Positions 18,090-27,909 of a stretch of 64,000 nt of DNA are shown one piece after another. A model generated the notes under the pieces. It was not told where the DNA came from. It saw nothing but the letters and a program-made list of their open reading frames with translations, and did not search any database. Both the position numbers and the translations under genes were made by a program. How positions within the stretch are numbered: position 1 is the first letter of the stretch; every line of letters begins with the position of its first letter. The DNA comes from Peribacillus folii (GTDB taxonomy: Bacteria > Bacillota > Bacilli > Bacillales > DSM-1321), in contig NZ_JASJOM010000003.1 in assembly GCF_030271255.1 (NCBI RefSeq), positions 248,001 through 312,000 of the forward strand, written 5' to 3'.

Positions 18090-18130
18090 TAGTGAAGATT
18101 TATATTACCTCTTTGAGGAGGATTTATTGG

Positions 18131-20206
18131 ATGTCAGATTACTTAGTGATTGTGGAATCGCCAGCGAAGGCGAAAACGATAGAACGCTACTTGGGAAAAA
18201 AATATAAAGTAAAGGCTTCCATGGGGCATGTACGCGATTTGCCTAAAAGTCAAATGGGTGTCGATACTGAACATGAATATGAACCTAAATATATAACGAT
18301 CCGCGGCAAAGGCCCGGTTTTAAAAGAATTGAAAACCGCTGCAAAAAAAGCGAAAAAAATATATCTCGCAGCTGACCCCGACAGGGAAGGTGAAGCCATA
18401 GCCTGGCATTTGGCTCACAGTCTCGATGTCGACATCAATTCCGATTGCCGTGTGGTATTCAATGAAATCACGAAAGAGGCGATCAAGGAATCATTTAAAT
18501 CACCAAGGCCGATCAACATGAAGTTGGTTGATGCCCAGCAGGCAAGAAGGATTCTGGATCGCTTGGTCGGGTACAATATTAGCCCGCTGCTGTGGAAAAA
18601 AGTAAAAAAAGGCTTAAGTGCCGGACGGGTCCAATCGGTTGCTGTAAGGATGATCATCGACCGGGAGAAAGAAATCAAAGATTTTAACCCGGAAGAGTAT
18701 TGGACAATCAAGGCCGATTTCGTGAAAGGAAAAGAACAATTCGAAGGTTCCTTTTTCAGCATCGGCGGAGAGCGGAAAGAATTAAAGAACGAAGAGGACG
18801 TCAACAAAGTGCTCGCTTCTTTAAAAGGCAGTGAATTTACGATTGGAACCGTAGCTAAAAAAGAAAGAAAGCGTAATCCGGCAGCACCATTCACGACTTC
18901 TTCACTGCAACAAGAAGCGGCGCGTAAACTGAACTTCCGGGCAAAGAAAACGATGATGCTGGCCCAGCAGCTATATGAAGGAATCGAGCTTGGAAAGGAA
19001 GGGACAGTCGGGTTAATCACATACATGAGAACGGACTCGACCCGAATATCGGATATCGCTAAGCAGGAAGCGCATACCTTCATCCAAGATAGCTATGGGA
19101 AGGAGTATGTTCAGGTTGAACAGCGTAAAGAGAAAAAACAAACCAATGCTCAGGACGCGCATGAAGCCGTTCGGCCCACCAGTACACTGCGGGAACCTAA
19201 TAACGTCAAGGAGTTTTTATCCAGAGATCAATTCCGTCTATATAAATTGATCTGGGAACGGTTCGTTTCCAGCCAAATGTCATCTGCCGTCATGGATACG
19301 ATGAGCATTGACCTTCATAATGGCGAGGTGATCTTCAGGGCCAACGGATCCAAGGTCAAGTTCCCAGGTTTCATGAAGGTTTATGTGGAAGGTTCCGACG
19401 ATTCTGTGGAAGAAAAGGAAAATTCCCTTCCAGATGTAAAAAAGGGCGATCAGCTCTTTTCGAAAGATGTCGAGCCGAAGCAGCACTTCACTCAGCCTCC
19501 GCCCCGCTATACAGAAGCCCGACTTGTCAAAACCTTGGAAGAGCTTGGCATAGGCAGGCCTTCTACATATGCACCGACCTTGGATACGATTCAAAAACGG
19601 GGCTATGTTACCTTGGATAACAAACGCTTCATCCCAACGGAGCTTGGTGAGATCGTGCTTGAATTGATACGTGAATTCTTTCCGGACATTCTTGATACCG
19701 AGTTCACGGCCAAGATGGAGCAGGAATTCGATAGTGTCGAAGAAGGCAGTATCGAATGGATAAAGGTCATAGACGAATTTTATAAGGAATTTGCGGTTCA
19801 TTTGGCCAAAGCGGAAGTAGAGATGGAAAAGATCGAGATTAAAGATGAGCCAGCTGGGGAAGATTGCACGGAATGCGGCCATGAAATGGTCTTTAAAATG
19901 GGACGCTACGGGAAGTTCATGGCTTGCAGTAATTTCCCGGATTGCCGTAACACCAAACCAATCGTTAAAGAAATTGGTGTGAAATGCCCGAAATGTAAAG
20001 AAGGGAACATCATCGAAAGGAAGAGTAAAAAGCGCCGTATATTTTACGGTTGTGATACTTATCCGGAGTGCGACTTCATATCCTGGGATAAGCCCCTTCC
20101 GCGTAGTTGTCCGAAATGTGAGGGCACACTTGTTGAGAAAAAACTCAAAAAAGGTGTGCAGGTCCAGTGTATGGACTGCGATTTCAAAGAAACGCCTCAA
20201 GCATAG
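18131..20206 (+). CDS. topA: DNA topoisomerase I
   Basis: Type IA topoisomerase relaxing negative supercoils. 691 residues, as in B. subtilis. TOPRIM domain at the N-terminus ([33 protein letters not shown]); catalytic tyrosine in [14 protein letters not shown] at about residue 298; RPTSTLREP and [20 protein letters not shown] further on. The C-terminus has three zinc-ribbon-like modules with CxxC pairs ([23 protein letters not shown]). ATG 18131 follows GAGGAGGA; an in-frame upstream start at 18092 adds non-conserved residues. A terminator follows at 20265. Confidence 0.97.
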   Translation: MSDYLVIVESPAKAKTIERYLGKKYKVKASMGHVRDLPKSQMGVDTEHEYEPKYITIRGKGPVLKELKTAAKKAKKIYLAADPDREGEAIAWHLAHSLDVDINSDCRVVFNEITKEAIKESFKSPRPINMKLVDAQQARRILDRLVGYNISPLLWKKVKKGLSAGRVQSVAVRMIIDREKEIKDFNPEEYWTIKADFVKGKEQFEGSFFSIGGERKELKNEEDVNKVLASLKGSEFTIGTVAKKERKRNPAAPFTTSSLQQEAARKLNFRAKKTMMLAQQLYEGIELGKEGTVGLITYMRTDSTRISDIAKQEAHTFIQDSYGKEYVQVEQRKEKKQTNAQDAHEAVRPTSTLREPNNVKEFLSRDQFRLYKLIWERFVSSQMSSAVMDTMSIDLHNGEVIFRANGSKVKFPGFMKVYVEGSDDSVEEKENSLPDVKKGDQLFSKDVEPKQHFTQPPPRYTEARLVKTLEELGIGRPSTYAPTLDTIQKRGYVTLDNKRFIPTELGEIVLELIREFFPDILDTEFTAKMEQEFDSVEEGSIEWIKVIDEFYKEFAVHLAKAEVEMEKIEIKDEPAGEDCTECGHEMVFKMGRYGKFMACSNFPDCRNTKPIVKEIGVKCPKCKEGNIIERKSKKRRIFYGCDTYPECDFISWDKPLPRSCPKCEGTLVEKKLKKGVQVQCMDCDFKETPQA

Positions 20207-20264
20207 GATTGAAAGGATTACACCTTTTTCCCTGCTTTCGGAAGAAAATTCAATATATACACTG

Positions 20265-20288
20265 ACTCGGCATTTGCCGAGTTTCTTT
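20265..20288 (+). terminator. Rho-independent terminator after topA
   Basis: Perfect 8-bp stem ACTCGGCA (20265-20272) / TGCCGAGT (20275-20282), then TTCTTT. About 60 bases after the topA stop. The loop is short, so the inner pair probably opens. Confidence 0.7.
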
Positions 20289-20633
20289 ATGTTCATGGAA
20301 GTATGGTATCATGGTAACGTGAAGGATTACTTCTCAAGAAGAAAATGGATGGAACATGAAACTTTTTTATTTGGTGCATGTGATGTAAAATTCAGTGGAC
20401 AAGTGTATTCCTTTAAAGATATAATTCCTCTTTGCGCCAGGTTATCCGTTTAGGAAAAAAGGTTTGCAAGAGGTATGCCTTATCCGAGGTGTATGCTTTA
20501 TACTTATCGTTAGCAGGAATGGGTATTTCTAATTATAAATACATAGATATCGTTAAAAATGAAACGTTTTATGAAAGCAATTTTAATGATAAATGATCCT
20601 GTCTTATCATATCTATACATGGAGGTTCGGAAA
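20289..20633 (+). other. Non-coding gap before trmFO
   Basis: About 345 bases with no ORF that I would support. An imperfect tandem repeat, GAGGTATGCcTTAT then GAGGTgTATGCtTTAT, spans about 20470-20501 and leads into TATACT at 20499-20504. With TGCCTT at 20476 and 17 bases of spacing this could be a weak promoter for trmFO. No terminator other than that of topA. Confidence 0.4.
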
Positions 20634-21941
20634 ATGAAAGAAACAAAAGTAAGTGTTATCGGTGCGGGGCTTGCTGGAAGTGAAGCGGCTTGGCAGTTAG
20701 CTAAAAGAGGAATTAAAGTGGATCTATACGAAATGCGTCCGGTGAAACAAACGCCAGCCCATCATACCGATAAATTCGCTGAACTTGTTTGTTCCAACTC
20801 ACTTCGGGCAAATACGTTAACAAATGCAGTCGGAGTATTGAAAGAAGAAATGCGCATACTTGATTCGGTCATTATGTCCGCAGCAGATGCCTGTGCTGTA
20901 CCAGCCGGCGGTGCACTGGCTGTCGATCGCCATGAATTTGCCGGACTTGTAACGGAACGGGTGAAGAATCATCCGAATGTAACCGTCATTAATGAAGAGG
21001 TGACCGAGATCCCTGATGGTCCCACCATCATTGCAACAGGTCCGCTTACAAGTCAGTCCCTCTCCGATAGCTTGAAGCGAATCATGGATGAAGAATACTT
21101 ATATTTCTATGATGCAGCCGCTCCTATTCTTGAAAAGGACAGCATCGACATGGATAAGGTATACCTAAAATCCCGTTACGATAAAGGGGAAGCTGCATAT
21201 TTGAACTGCCCGATGACAGAGGAAGAATTTGATCGCTTTTATGAAGCATTGATTTCCGCTGAAACGGTTCCACTTAAAGAATTCGAAAAAGAAATCTTTT
21301 TTGAGGGATGCATGCCAATTGAAGTGATGGCATCGCGCGGGAAGAAAACGATGCTATTCGGTCCGCTGAAGCCTGTTGGCTTAGAAGATCCAAAAACAGG
21401 AAAACGTCCTTACGCTGTCGTTCAATTGCGTCAAGATGATGCAGCAGGTACCCTATACAATATTGTTGGATTTCAGACACATTTAAAATGGGGCCCGCAA
21501 AAAGAAGTGCTAAGGCTGATACCTGGATTGGAAAATGCGGAAATTGTCCGTTATGGAGTTATGCACCGTAACACATTCATAAATTCACCTAACGTCCTTA
21601 AGCCTACGTACCAATTCAAGAATAGGGATGATTTATTCTTTGCAGGCCAGATGACTGGTGTCGAAGGGTATGTTGAATCCGCAGCTTCGGGGCTGGTAGC
21701 TGGTATCAATGCAGCAAGAATCGTCCAAGGACAAGATCCTGCTGTGTTCCCTGCCGAGACGACAATGGGCAGCATGGCAAGGTATATAACATCGACTAAC
21801 GGAAAGAGCTTCCAACCGATGAATGCCAACTTTGGTTTACTTCCAGACCTTGAAGTAAGGATCAAATCAAAAAAAGAACGGAACGAGACGCATGCTAAAC
21901 GCGCTTTGGACACAATTCAGAACTTTGTGAAAAATTTGTAA
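20634..21941 (+). CDS. trmFO: Folate-dependent tRNA-(uracil-54-C5)-methyltransferase TrmFO (Gid)
   Basis: FAD enzyme making ribothymidine-54 in tRNA with methylenetetrahydrofolate as carbon donor, the Gram-positive route. 435 residues. FAD-binding [19 protein letters not shown] at the N-terminus; [31 protein letters not shown] and [24 protein letters not shown] are family signatures. ATG 20634 follows GGAGG at 20621; an in-frame start at 20559 would prepend 25 non-conserved residues. No hairpin terminator follows; the xerC promoter begins six bases after the stop. Confidence 0.96.
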   Translation: MKETKVSVIGAGLAGSEAAWQLAKRGIKVDLYEMRPVKQTPAHHTDKFAELVCSNSLRANTLTNAVGVLKEEMRILDSVIMSAADACAVPAGGALAVDRHEFAGLVTERVKNHPNVTVINEEVTEIPDGPTIIATGPLTSQSLSDSLKRIMDEEYLYFYDAAAPILEKDSIDMDKVYLKSRYDKGEAAYLNCPMTEEEFDRFYEALISAETVPLKEFEKEIFFEGCMPIEVMASRGKKTMLFGPLKPVGLEDPKTGKRPYAVVQLRQDDAAGTLYNIVGFQTHLKWGPQKEVLRLIPGLENAEIVRYGVMHRNTFINSPNVLKPTYQFKNRDDLFFAGQMTGVEGYVESAASGLVAGINAARIVQGQDPAVFPAETTMGSMARYITSTNGKSFQPMNANFGLLPDLEVRIKSKKERNETHAKRALDTIQNFVKNL

Positions 21942-21946
21942 AATAT

Positions 21947-21975
21947 TTGCCTGCCGTTTTAAAGTATGATACTAT
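21947..21975 (+). promoter_or_regulatory. Candidate sigma-A promoter for xerC-hslVU-codY
   Basis: TTGCCT (21947-21952), an exact 17-base spacer and TACTAT (21970-21975), ending 25 bases before the xerC start. Confidence 0.6.
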
Positions 21976-22000
21976 TTATTAGCCTTTGCGAGGTGTTTCC

Positions 22001-22903
22001 ATGATGAATCAAAACAAGGCATTATCATCCTTCATTGAATATTTACAAATTGAAAAAAACAGTTCACATTACACCATTGAAAACTACAAACGTGATATTC
22101 TCGAATTTTTCCTGTTTATCGATGAACAGGGCATGATGGATATCACGTCTGTTGAATATTTTGATGTCCGGTTGTTTTTAACGAGTTTATATGAGAAAAA
22201 ACTTTCTAAGCGCACTGTAGCAAGGAAAACATCCTGCTTGAGGAGTTTTTATAAATTCTTATTACGTGAAGGCGATGTGAAGGATAATCCTTTTGCTCTT
22301 GTTTCTTTGCCTAAAAAGGATCAAAAACTGCCACGATTTTTTTATGAGAAGGAAATGGAGCAATTGTTTTCTTCCTTAAAGAAAGATTCGCCGATAGGAA
22401 TAAGGAACAATGCATTGCTGGAATTACTGTATGCCACTGGCATTCGCGTAAGTGAATGCTGTGAGATTAAGCTGCAGGATATCGATTTGTCCCTGGGCAC
22501 AGTACTGGTGCATGGGAAAGGAAAAAAAGATCGCTACGTTCCGGTGGGTAAATATGCTCAAGAGGCGATAGAGTTATACATACGTACAGCCAGGATGGAA
22601 ATGACTTCGTCTGACGCCAAGGCGCATGTTTATTTATTCGTTAATTTTCGTGGAGACCCTCTGACACCTAGGGGAGTTCGCTATATATTAAATGAATTGA
22701 TTAAAAAGTCAGCCGCGGAGGGAAGTCTACATCCCCATATGCTAAGGCATTCCTTTGCAACCCATCTATTGAATAATGGGGCGGATATCCGCACCGTTCA
22801 GGAATTGCTTGGTCATTCCAAAATTTCATCAACGCAAGTGTATACGCATGTTACAAAAGACCAATTAAAAAAAGTCTATAATGCAACACATCCACGGGCT
22901 TAA
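22001..22903 (+). CDS. xerC: Site-specific tyrosine recombinase XerC (CodV)
   Basis: Tyrosine recombinase acting with XerD at dif to resolve chromosome dimers. 300 residues. N-terminal SAM-like core-binding domain (~1-90); catalytic domain with first Arg in ATGIRVSE, Lys in [23 protein letters not shown] (His and second Arg), [14 protein letters not shown] (final His and nucleophilic Tyr). ATG 22001 (followed by a second ATG) fits GAGGTG upstream; TTG 21986 is possible but less likely. First gene of the xerC-hslV-hslU-codY operon known in Bacillus; hslV follows after 20 bases. Confidence 0.96.
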   Translation: MMNQNKALSSFIEYLQIEKNSSHYTIENYKRDILEFFLFIDEQGMMDITSVEYFDVRLFLTSLYEKKLSKRTVARKTSCLRSFYKFLLREGDVKDNPFALVSLPKKDQKLPRFFYEKEMEQLFSSLKKDSPIGIRNNALLELLYATGIRVSECCEIKLQDIDLSLGTVLVHGKGKKDRYVPVGKYAQEAIELYIRTARMEMTSSDAKAHVYLFVNFRGDPLTPRGVRYILNELIKKSAAEGSLHPHMLRHSFATHLLNNGADIRTVQELLGHSKISSTQVYTHVTKDQLKKVYNATHPRA

Positions 22904-22923
22904 ATGTTGAAAGGGGACACTTT

Positions 22924-23451
22924 ATGACAACGATATTTGCAGTGCATCATAAAGGTGAATGCGCGATGTCCGGTGATGGGCAGGTTACTTTAGGAAATTC
23001 AGTAGTGATGAAGCATACGGCAAGGAAAGTCAGGAAAATCTTCAATGGTAATGTCCTTGCAGGTTTTGCAGGCTCTGTGGCCGATGCATTCACCTTATTT
23101 GAAATGTTCGAAGCAAAGCTTGAAGAGTATAATGGCAATCTTCAGCGTGCAGCCGTCGAAATGGCCAAACAATGGAGAAGTGACAATGTATTGAGAAAGT
23201 TGGAAGCTATGCTTGTCGTGATGGATAAGGAACATTTGCTGCTCGTTTCTGGCACGGGGGAAGTCATAGAGCCTGATGATGGGATACTCGCCATCGGATC
23301 AGGCGGGAACTATGCCCTTGCAGCCGGCAGGGCATTGATGCGATTTTCAAGTGAGCATTTGTCAGCAAAGGAAATTGCCCAGTCATCTTTACAAATTGCA
23401 GCGGAAATTTGTGTATTTACGAATACGAACATAATCGTGGAAGAGTTGTAA
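22924..23451 (+). CDS. hslV: ATP-dependent protease subunit HslV (ClpQ)
   Basis: Proteasome-like peptidase that forms dodecamers and works with HslU. 175 residues. [15 protein letters not shown] and [17 protein letters not shown] are family hallmarks; [23 protein letters not shown] follows. Starts MTTIFAV, so after Met removal the protein exposes Thr, the usual catalytic nucleophile; B. subtilis CodW instead has a short extension and is reported to use a serine. AAAGGGG precedes ATG 22924; an ATG at 22904 is out of frame. hslU begins 12 bases after the stop. Confidence 0.95.
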   Translation: MTTIFAVHHKGECAMSGDGQVTLGNSVVMKHTARKVRKIFNGNVLAGFAGSVADAFTLFEMFEAKLEEYNGNLQRAAVEMAKQWRSDNVLRKLEAMLVVMDKEHLLLVSGTGEVIEPDDGILAIGSGGNYALAAGRALMRFSSEHLSAKEIAQSSLQIAAEICVFTNTNIIVEEL

Positions 23452-23463
23452 GGAGGAGCGCAA

Positions 23464-24873
23464 ATGTCAAATAAAGCTAATTTAACACCGAGGCAAATCG
23501 TCGAAAAACTGGATCAGTATATCGTGGGGCAGCGTGATGCAAAACGTGCAGTGGCAGTTGCTCTTCGCAATCGCTACCGTCGATCGCTTCTCTCGGATCA
23601 ACTCCGTGATGAAGTAGTTCCGAAAAACATATTGATGATTGGACCGACCGGCGTCGGGAAAACGGAAATAGCTCGGAGAATGGCTAAATTGGTAGGTGCT
23701 CCTTTTGTAAAAGTTGAAGCAACGAAATTTACGGAAGTCGGATACGTCGGCCGGGATGTAGAGTCCATGGTCCGTGATTTAGTGGAGACTTCCGTCCGCC
23801 TCGTGAAGGAAGAAAAGGTGGCCAGCGTGAAAGAACGTGCCGAAGAAAATGCCAATCGCCGTTTAATCGAGCTATTGGTGCCATCTGCAAAAAAACAGAG
23901 TAACTTCAAAAACCCGCTTGAAGTCTTTTTTGGTGGCAATAACAATCAAGATGAACAGGGATCGGAAGAAAATTCCGAAGATTTAAGTTTGCAGGAAAAA
24001 AGAAAAATCGTCGCGGCAAAGCTTGCAAACGGTGAACTGGAAAATGAAATGATTACAGTTGAAGTGGAAGAACAGGCAGCTTCAATGTTTGATATGCTCC
24101 AAGGTTCGGGAATGGAACAAATGGGGATGAATATGCAAGATGCCCTAGGGAGCTTGATGCCGAAGAAAAGCAAAAAACGGAAATTGAAAGTTAGTGAAGC
24201 AAGGATCGTATTAACAAATGAAGAAGCTGGTAAATTGATTGATATGGATGATGTCACCTCAGAAGCCGTATATGGTGCTGAACAAAATGGAATCATCTTT
24301 ATCGATGAAATCGATAAAATAGCCAGCAAGCAGTCTGGAAGCTCTTCAGCGGATGTATCCAGAGAAGGTGTGCAAAGGGATATTTTGCCGATTGTAGAGG
24401 GTTCAACGGTCGTGACCAAATATGGTTCCGTCAAGACGGATCATGTTCTGTTCATTGCAGCAGGTGCCTTCCACATAGCAAAGCCATCCGACCTTATCCC
24501 GGAACTACAGGGAAGATTTCCGATCCGTGTGGAATTGAACAAACTGACCGTAGATGACTTTGTAAGGATTCTTCATGAACCTGATAATGCTTTGTTAAAA
24601 CAATATGTTGCTTTGTTGGAAACTGAAGGTATAGAAATTGAATTTTCTGACGATGCTGTTCGTAAGATAGCTGAAGTGGCCTTCGAGGTAAATCAAAATA
24701 CAGACAATATTGGTGCAAGACGGCTTCATACCATTTTGGAACGGCTGCTCGAAGACTTGTCGTTTGAAGCTCCGGAAATCACGATGGAGAAGATCACGAT
24801 TACACCACAATATGTCGAAGGAAAGCTAGGTTCTATCTCCCGTAATAAAGATTTAAGCCAGTTTATCCTTTAA
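23464..24873 (+). CDS. hslU: HslU (ClpY) AAA+ unfoldase subunit
   Basis: Hexameric ATPase that unfolds substrates and feeds them to HslV. 469 residues. N-terminal [32 protein letters not shown]; Walker [14 protein letters not shown]; pore loop region [19 protein letters not shown]; an inserted I-domain at about 130-245 with low complexity ([24 protein letters not shown]); Walker [13 protein letters not shown]-terminal domain ending in the HslV-docking tail SQFIL. GGAGGAG precedes ATG 23464. Confidence 0.97.
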   Translation: MSNKANLTPRQIVEKLDQYIVGQRDAKRAVAVALRNRYRRSLLSDQLRDEVVPKNILMIGPTGVGKTEIARRMAKLVGAPFVKVEATKFTEVGYVGRDVESMVRDLVETSVRLVKEEKVASVKERAEENANRRLIELLVPSAKKQSNFKNPLEVFFGGNNNQDEQGSEENSEDLSLQEKRKIVAAKLANGELENEMITVEVEEQAASMFDMLQGSGMEQMGMNMQDALGSLMPKKSKKRKLKVSEARIVLTNEEAGKLIDMDDVTSEAVYGAEQNGIIFIDEIDKIASKQSGSSSADVSREGVQRDILPIVEGSTVVTKYGSVKTDHVLFIAAGAFHIAKPSDLIPELQGRFPIRVELNKLTVDDFVRILHEPDNALLKQYVALLETEGIEIEFSDDAVRKIAEVAFEVNQNTDNIGARRLHTILERLLEDLSFEAPEITMEKITITPQYVEGKLGSISRNKDLSQFIL

Positions 24874-24979
24874 GAACGAAACAATGGCAAAAATTTGCCG
24901 ATGTAATGAACATACAATTACGGAAATACAACTTCATAGTTATGTGAACCATGGTATTTTTTTAGGAGGAACAAATCAA

Positions 24980-25759
24980 ATGAATTTATTAGAAAAAACA
25001 AGAAAAATCAATGCAATGCTCCAAAAGGCAGCAGGTAAATCCGTTAACTTTAAAGAAATGGCAGAAAGCTTGAGTGAGGTTATTGAAGCAAACGTATTCG
25101 TTGTCAGCCGCCGCGGAAAATTATTAGGGATAGCTGTAAGCCAGCAAATCGAAAATGAACGTATGTACAAGATGTTGGAAGATAAACAATTCCCTGAAGT
25201 GTATACGAACAACTTGTTCAATATTCCTGAAACGTCTTCCAATCTTGATATCGATAGCGAATACACTGCTTTCCCGGTGGAAAACAAAGAGCTTTTCAAA
25301 ACTGGTTTAACGACGATCGTACCGATCATGGGCGGGGGAGAACGCTTAGGAACATTGGTGCTTGCCCGTCTACAGGAAAAATTCCACGATGACGATTTGA
25401 TTTTGGCTGAGTATGGTGCAACAGTAGTCGGCATGGAAATCCTTCGTGAGAAATCAGAAGAGATAGAAGAGGAAGCTCGCAGTAAAGCTGTTGTTCAAAT
25501 GGCCATTTCATCGTTATCGTATAGTGAATTGGAAGCGATCGAGCACATTTTCGAAGAGCTAAAAGGAAATGAAGGTCTGCTTGTTGCATCCAAAATTGCA
25601 GACCGTGTAGGAATCACTCGTTCTGTAATCGTAAATGCACTAAGGAAATTGGAAAGCGCAGGAGTCATTGAGTCACGTTCACTTGGGATGAAAGGTACTT
25701 ATATCAAAGTGTTGAACGATAAGTTCCTTCTGGAACTAGAAAAACTTAAAAATAACTAA
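24980..25759 (+). CDS. codY: Global nutritional regulator CodY
   Basis: GTP- and branched-chain amino acid-sensing transcription factor that represses adaptive genes in rich medium; in B. subtilis the fla/che operon is among its targets. 259 residues. N-terminal GAF-type ligand domain (~1-155) starting [15 protein letters not shown]-terminal winged helix with the conserved [35 protein letters not shown] at about 203-234. ATG 24980 follows TTAGGAGGA; an in-frame upstream start at 24884 would lead into the gap after hslU. A 22-bp perfect hairpin terminator ends the operon, directly before the flagellar region. Confidence 0.97.
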   Translation: MNLLEKTRKINAMLQKAAGKSVNFKEMAESLSEVIEANVFVVSRRGKLLGIAVSQQIENERMYKMLEDKQFPEVYTNNLFNIPETSSNLDIDSEYTAFPVENKELFKTGLTTIVPIMGGGERLGTLVLARLQEKFHDDDLILAEYGATVVGMEILREKSEEIEEEARSKAVVQMAISSLSYSELEAIEHIFEELKGNEGLLVASKIADRVGITRSVIVNALRKLESAGVIESRSLGMKGTYIKVLNDKFLLELEKLKNN

Positions 25760-25795
25760 TCACCAAAAGTGCAGTCCTTTTAAAAGGGCTGCCAC

Positions 25796-25850
25796 AAACT
25801 GCAGGCAAATTTGATTTGATCAAAATCAAATTTGCCTGCAGTTTTTTTAT
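25796..25850 (+). terminator. Very long perfect-stem terminator after codY
   Basis: A 22-bp uninterrupted stem (25796-25817 with 25823-25844), a five-base loop and a T7 run. The outer arm AAACTGCAGGCAAATTTGA is mirrored exactly. A second, smaller palindrome (25771-25792, GCAGTCC...GGGCTGC) lies just ahead. The A-run on the opposite arm could also stop minus-strand transcription. Separates codY from fla/che. Confidence 0.95.
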
Positions 25851-26631
25851 TTACCCATGCGTGGCATTGAACTTGCTTGGCCCTAAGTTTATCCAGAGCA
25901 GAGTCCAAAAGCCTCCATGCTCAACGCCTCCATTTCAATTGGACGGAATTCCTTTTGCCTATGTTCTTTAGTGAAAAAAGAGGTATTTCGAATTAAAGGG
26001 CATGGTGGGTGATGTGAAATAAGGTGTGTTTTTCTGGTGAGCAGTTAAATTTTTCTTAAAAAGGGTAATTATATTATTATAATTCCAAAACTTTAAGGTG
26101 ATCGAATGCAATGATTTAAGGCCGGGTCAAATGAATGTACCTGGAAACACGGCTCCCCTTTTGTTTTCGCTGAATTTGTCGAATGGCTGCCGGTCATAGA
26201 AAACTGCGTTTTTTTTCAAAAAAACGGAATATATCAATTTCCCCTGCTGTTTTAAAAAATCCTTACTAAATAAAGGATGACCAGAGGTGAATGGAAAAAA
26301 TTACTTTAAAGTAAATTAAAAAATTAGTTCTAAAGTATCAGGTATATGGATACGTTTTTCGATATGATAAATAAGCTAATAGAAGTAAAATATGGTTAAA
26401 TTGTAGAATACCCTAACAAAATGTAATAAACCGTTAGATTGCTCGATGAATAAGCCTATGGAAAACGTCAAATTTGAGCAATTTGTGACATTTTTCGACT
26501 ATAATAGGTCTAAAGTCTATGTAATGTTTATAGACATAATAAATTTGTTTCTTTAAAATTAAACCAGAAATGCATTGGATTAATTTAATGGAAAAGTAAT
26601 TAATTGTTATCGATGGAAAGAGGTGAATGAT
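25851..26631 (+). other. Long A/T-rich regulatory gap before the fla/che operon
   Basis: About 780 bases without a supported ORF; roughly the last 500 are strongly A/T rich. Visible: a TTTGTCGAA sequence (26175-26183) matching the Spo0A-box consensus; a 14-bp perfect palindrome TTACTTTAAAGTAA (26301-26314); a TATAAT at 26500; and an inverted repeat GTCTAT / ATAGAC (26515-26535). I did not find a convincing CodY box (AATTTTCWGAAAATT) or sigma-D promoter (TAAA-N15-GCCGATAT). Being the only sizeable gap ahead of about 28 kb of cotranscribed genes, it probably holds the main flagellar control region. Confidence 0.55.
26500..26535 (+). promoter_or_regulatory. Candidate fla/che promoter -10 with start-site inverted repeat
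   Basis: TATAAT at 26500-26505 lacks a good -35 at 17 bases (AGCAAT). Immediately downstream, where transcription would begin, lies the inverted repeat GTCTAT (26515-26520) / ATAGAC (26530-26535). A weak -35 followed by a dyad at the start site fits an activator- or repressor-controlled promoter, but this is inference. Confidence 0.35.
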
Positions 26632-27027
26632 ATGGAACTATTTTCAAATACCTTTCGATCACTTGAAAATGCTCTTAATTATTCTAATACTAAACAAAAA
26701 GTCATTTCACAGAACATAGCAAATTCGGATACGCCTAACTATAAAGCCAAAGATGTCGATAAAACGCAATCCTTTAAGGCAGAGCTCGAATCTTCACTAG
26801 AGTCATATCGAACAGATGCAAGGCATTTTGCTTTCACCCCTGAAGGCAGTCAGGCAACAAAGATCGTGACAAAGAAAAATGTCCAATATAACAATAATGG
26901 CAATAGCGTGGACGTAGATAAGGAAATGACGGATCTTGCCGCCAATCAAATTTATTACAATGCCGTATCCGACAGGCTATCTGGCAAGTTCAAATCATTG
27001 GAGAATGTACTAAAGGGAGGTAAATGA
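26632..27027 (+). CDS. flgB: Flagellar basal-body rod protein FlgB
   Basis: Proximal rod subunit exported through the flagellar apparatus. 131 residues. N-terminal rod signature SQNIANSDTPNYKAKDVD around residues 27-44 (the ANxxTPxYKA motif); C-terminus VDVDKEMTDLAANQIYYNAV forms the paired coiled-coil helix. ATG 26632 is chosen: AGAGGTG sits six bases upstream. A GTG at 26623 is in frame but lies inside that ribosome site. First gene of the fla/che operon; its TGA overlaps the flgC start region. Confidence 0.95.
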   Translation: MELFSNTFRSLENALNYSNTKQKVISQNIANSDTPNYKAKDVDKTQSFKAELESSLESYRTDARHFAFTPEGSQATKIVTKKNVQYNNNGNSVDVDKEMTDLAANQIYYNAVSDRLSGKFKSLENVLKGGK

Positions 27028-27485
27028 TGGGGATTTTCCAAAGTATAAACATGACCGGATCCAGCTTGACCAGTCAACGGTTGAGAATGGATGTGATTTC
27101 TGCAAATATGGCTAACGCCGAAACGACAAGAGGCGAATATGATGCGGAAGCGAAATCCTGGAAACCATATACAAGAAAAGCAGTCGTGCTGCAAAGCAAG
27201 GAAGAGGGTTTTTCCAGTTTCCTTAGCGCCGCATCCCAAAAAACGGACGGGGTTGGAAATGGTGTCAAGGTGACGGGGATCGTAAAAGATAAAACGCCCT
27301 TTAAATTGGATTATAATCCGGATCATCCAGATGCGAATGAAGATGGGTACGTTGAAATGCCGAATGTCGACCCGCTTAGGGAAATGGTGGACTTAATGAG
27401 CGTCACCCGCTCATATGAGGCAAATGTGACGGTATTGAATGCTTCAAAGGGAATGATGATGAAAGCATTGGAAATAGGTAAATAA
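27027..27485 (+). CDS. flgC: Flagellar basal-body rod protein FlgC
   Basis: Proximal rod subunit. About 152 residues. N-terminal LRMDVISANMANAETTRGE (rod signature) and C-terminal EMVDLMSVTRSYEANVTVLNASKGMMMKALEIGK helix, the usual rod/hook ends. The start is one of two tandem ATGs (27024 or 27027); I prefer 27027 because GGGAGG (27015-27020) then lies six bases away. Either choice overlaps the flgB stop, so translation is coupled. Confidence 0.95.
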   Translation: MGIFQSINMTGSSLTSQRLRMDVISANMANAETTRGEYDAEAKSWKPYTRKAVVLQSKEEGFSSFLSAASQKTDGVGNGVKVTGIVKDKTPFKLDYNPDHPDANEDGYVEMPNVDPLREMVDLMSVTRSYEANVTVLNASKGMMMKALEIGK

Positions 27486-27507
27486 AAAAAGAATGGAGAG
27501 TGTTGAT

Positions 27508-27816
27508 GTGGTGGGGATTTCGCTTTCGCCTGTCGGCAATGCCGGGAGTGTATTGAAAAAAGAACAGAGCAAGAATAATACACCTTACGAAGCTCAGCAG
27601 AATTTTGCGTCCGTCTTAAAAGATTCATTGAATAAAGTGAATGAAACACAGATGGCATCAGATGACCTGACGACCAAATTGGTGAATGGAGAAGACGTTG
27701 AGCTTCATTCGGTGATGATCGCTTCACAAAAAGCAAGCATTACGATGCAGGCTACATTAGAGGTTAGGAATAAGGTGGTTGAAGCCTACCAGGAAATGAT
27801 GAGAATGAGTATCTAG
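27508..27816 (+). CDS. fliE: Flagellar hook-basal body protein FliE
   Basis: Adaptor between MS ring and rod. 102 residues from GTG 27508. The C-terminal half (VELHSVMIASQKASITMQATLEVRNKVVEAYQEMMRMSI) is diagnostic. An in-frame ATG at 27493 has no ribosome site, whereas GGAGAG sits six bases before the GTG, and starting there aligns with B. subtilis FliE; so I take GTG as start. Followed by a 93-base gap with an unusual hairpin before fliF. Confidence 0.92.
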   Translation: MVGISLSPVGNAGSVLKKEQSKNNTPYEAQQNFASVLKDSLNKVNETQMASDDLTTKLVNGEDVELHSVMIASQKASITMQATLEVRNKVVEAYQEMMRMSI

Positions 27817-27858
27817 CATTCATTTTAAAACCTCATTTAAATAGAGAAAAAATGACCA

Positions 27859-27905
27859 GGGGGATATGTATCCCCCATCATAAATTCATAGACTGACCGG
27901 GGGAT
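27859..27905 (+). promoter_or_regulatory. Duplicated SD/hairpin element upstream of fliF
   Basis: GGGGGATA (27859-27866) and TATCCCCC (27869-27876) form a perfect 8-bp hairpin without a T-run. The fliF ribosome site GGGGGAT (27899-27905) lies in a second copy of the same context: TGACCAGGGGGATATG (27853-27868) against TGACCGGGGGATTTAG (27894-27909). ATCCCCC can therefore pair with either copy, giving mutually exclusive structures, one hiding the ribosome site. A 14-codon frame (ATG 27852 to TGA 27896) crosses the hairpin. Pairing read by eye. Confidence 0.5.
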
Positions 27906-27909
27906 TTAG

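Noticed and set aside
18415..19083. 222-codon open frame on the minus strand
   Set aside because: Antisense shadow of topA with Ser/Leu-rich composition typical of reverse frames.
19280..20296. 338-codon open frame on the minus strand
   Set aside because: It lies antisense to topA, has no ribosome site or recognisable domain, and topA is certain.
23946..24434. 162-codon open frame on the minus strand
   Set aside because: Antisense to the hslU I-domain; serine-rich reverse-frame composition.
26341..26380. Sigma-D promoter before flgB
   Set aside because: TTCGATAT resembles the -10 but no TAAA lies about 15 bases upstream.
25851..26631. CodY binding box before flgB
   Set aside because: The best stretch (near 26049, AATTTTTCTTAAAAA) differs from AATTTTCWGAAAATT at about six positions.
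27493..27507. ATG start for fliE at 27493
   Set aside because: No ribosome site ahead of it; GGAGAG fits the GTG at 27508 and the family N-terminus.
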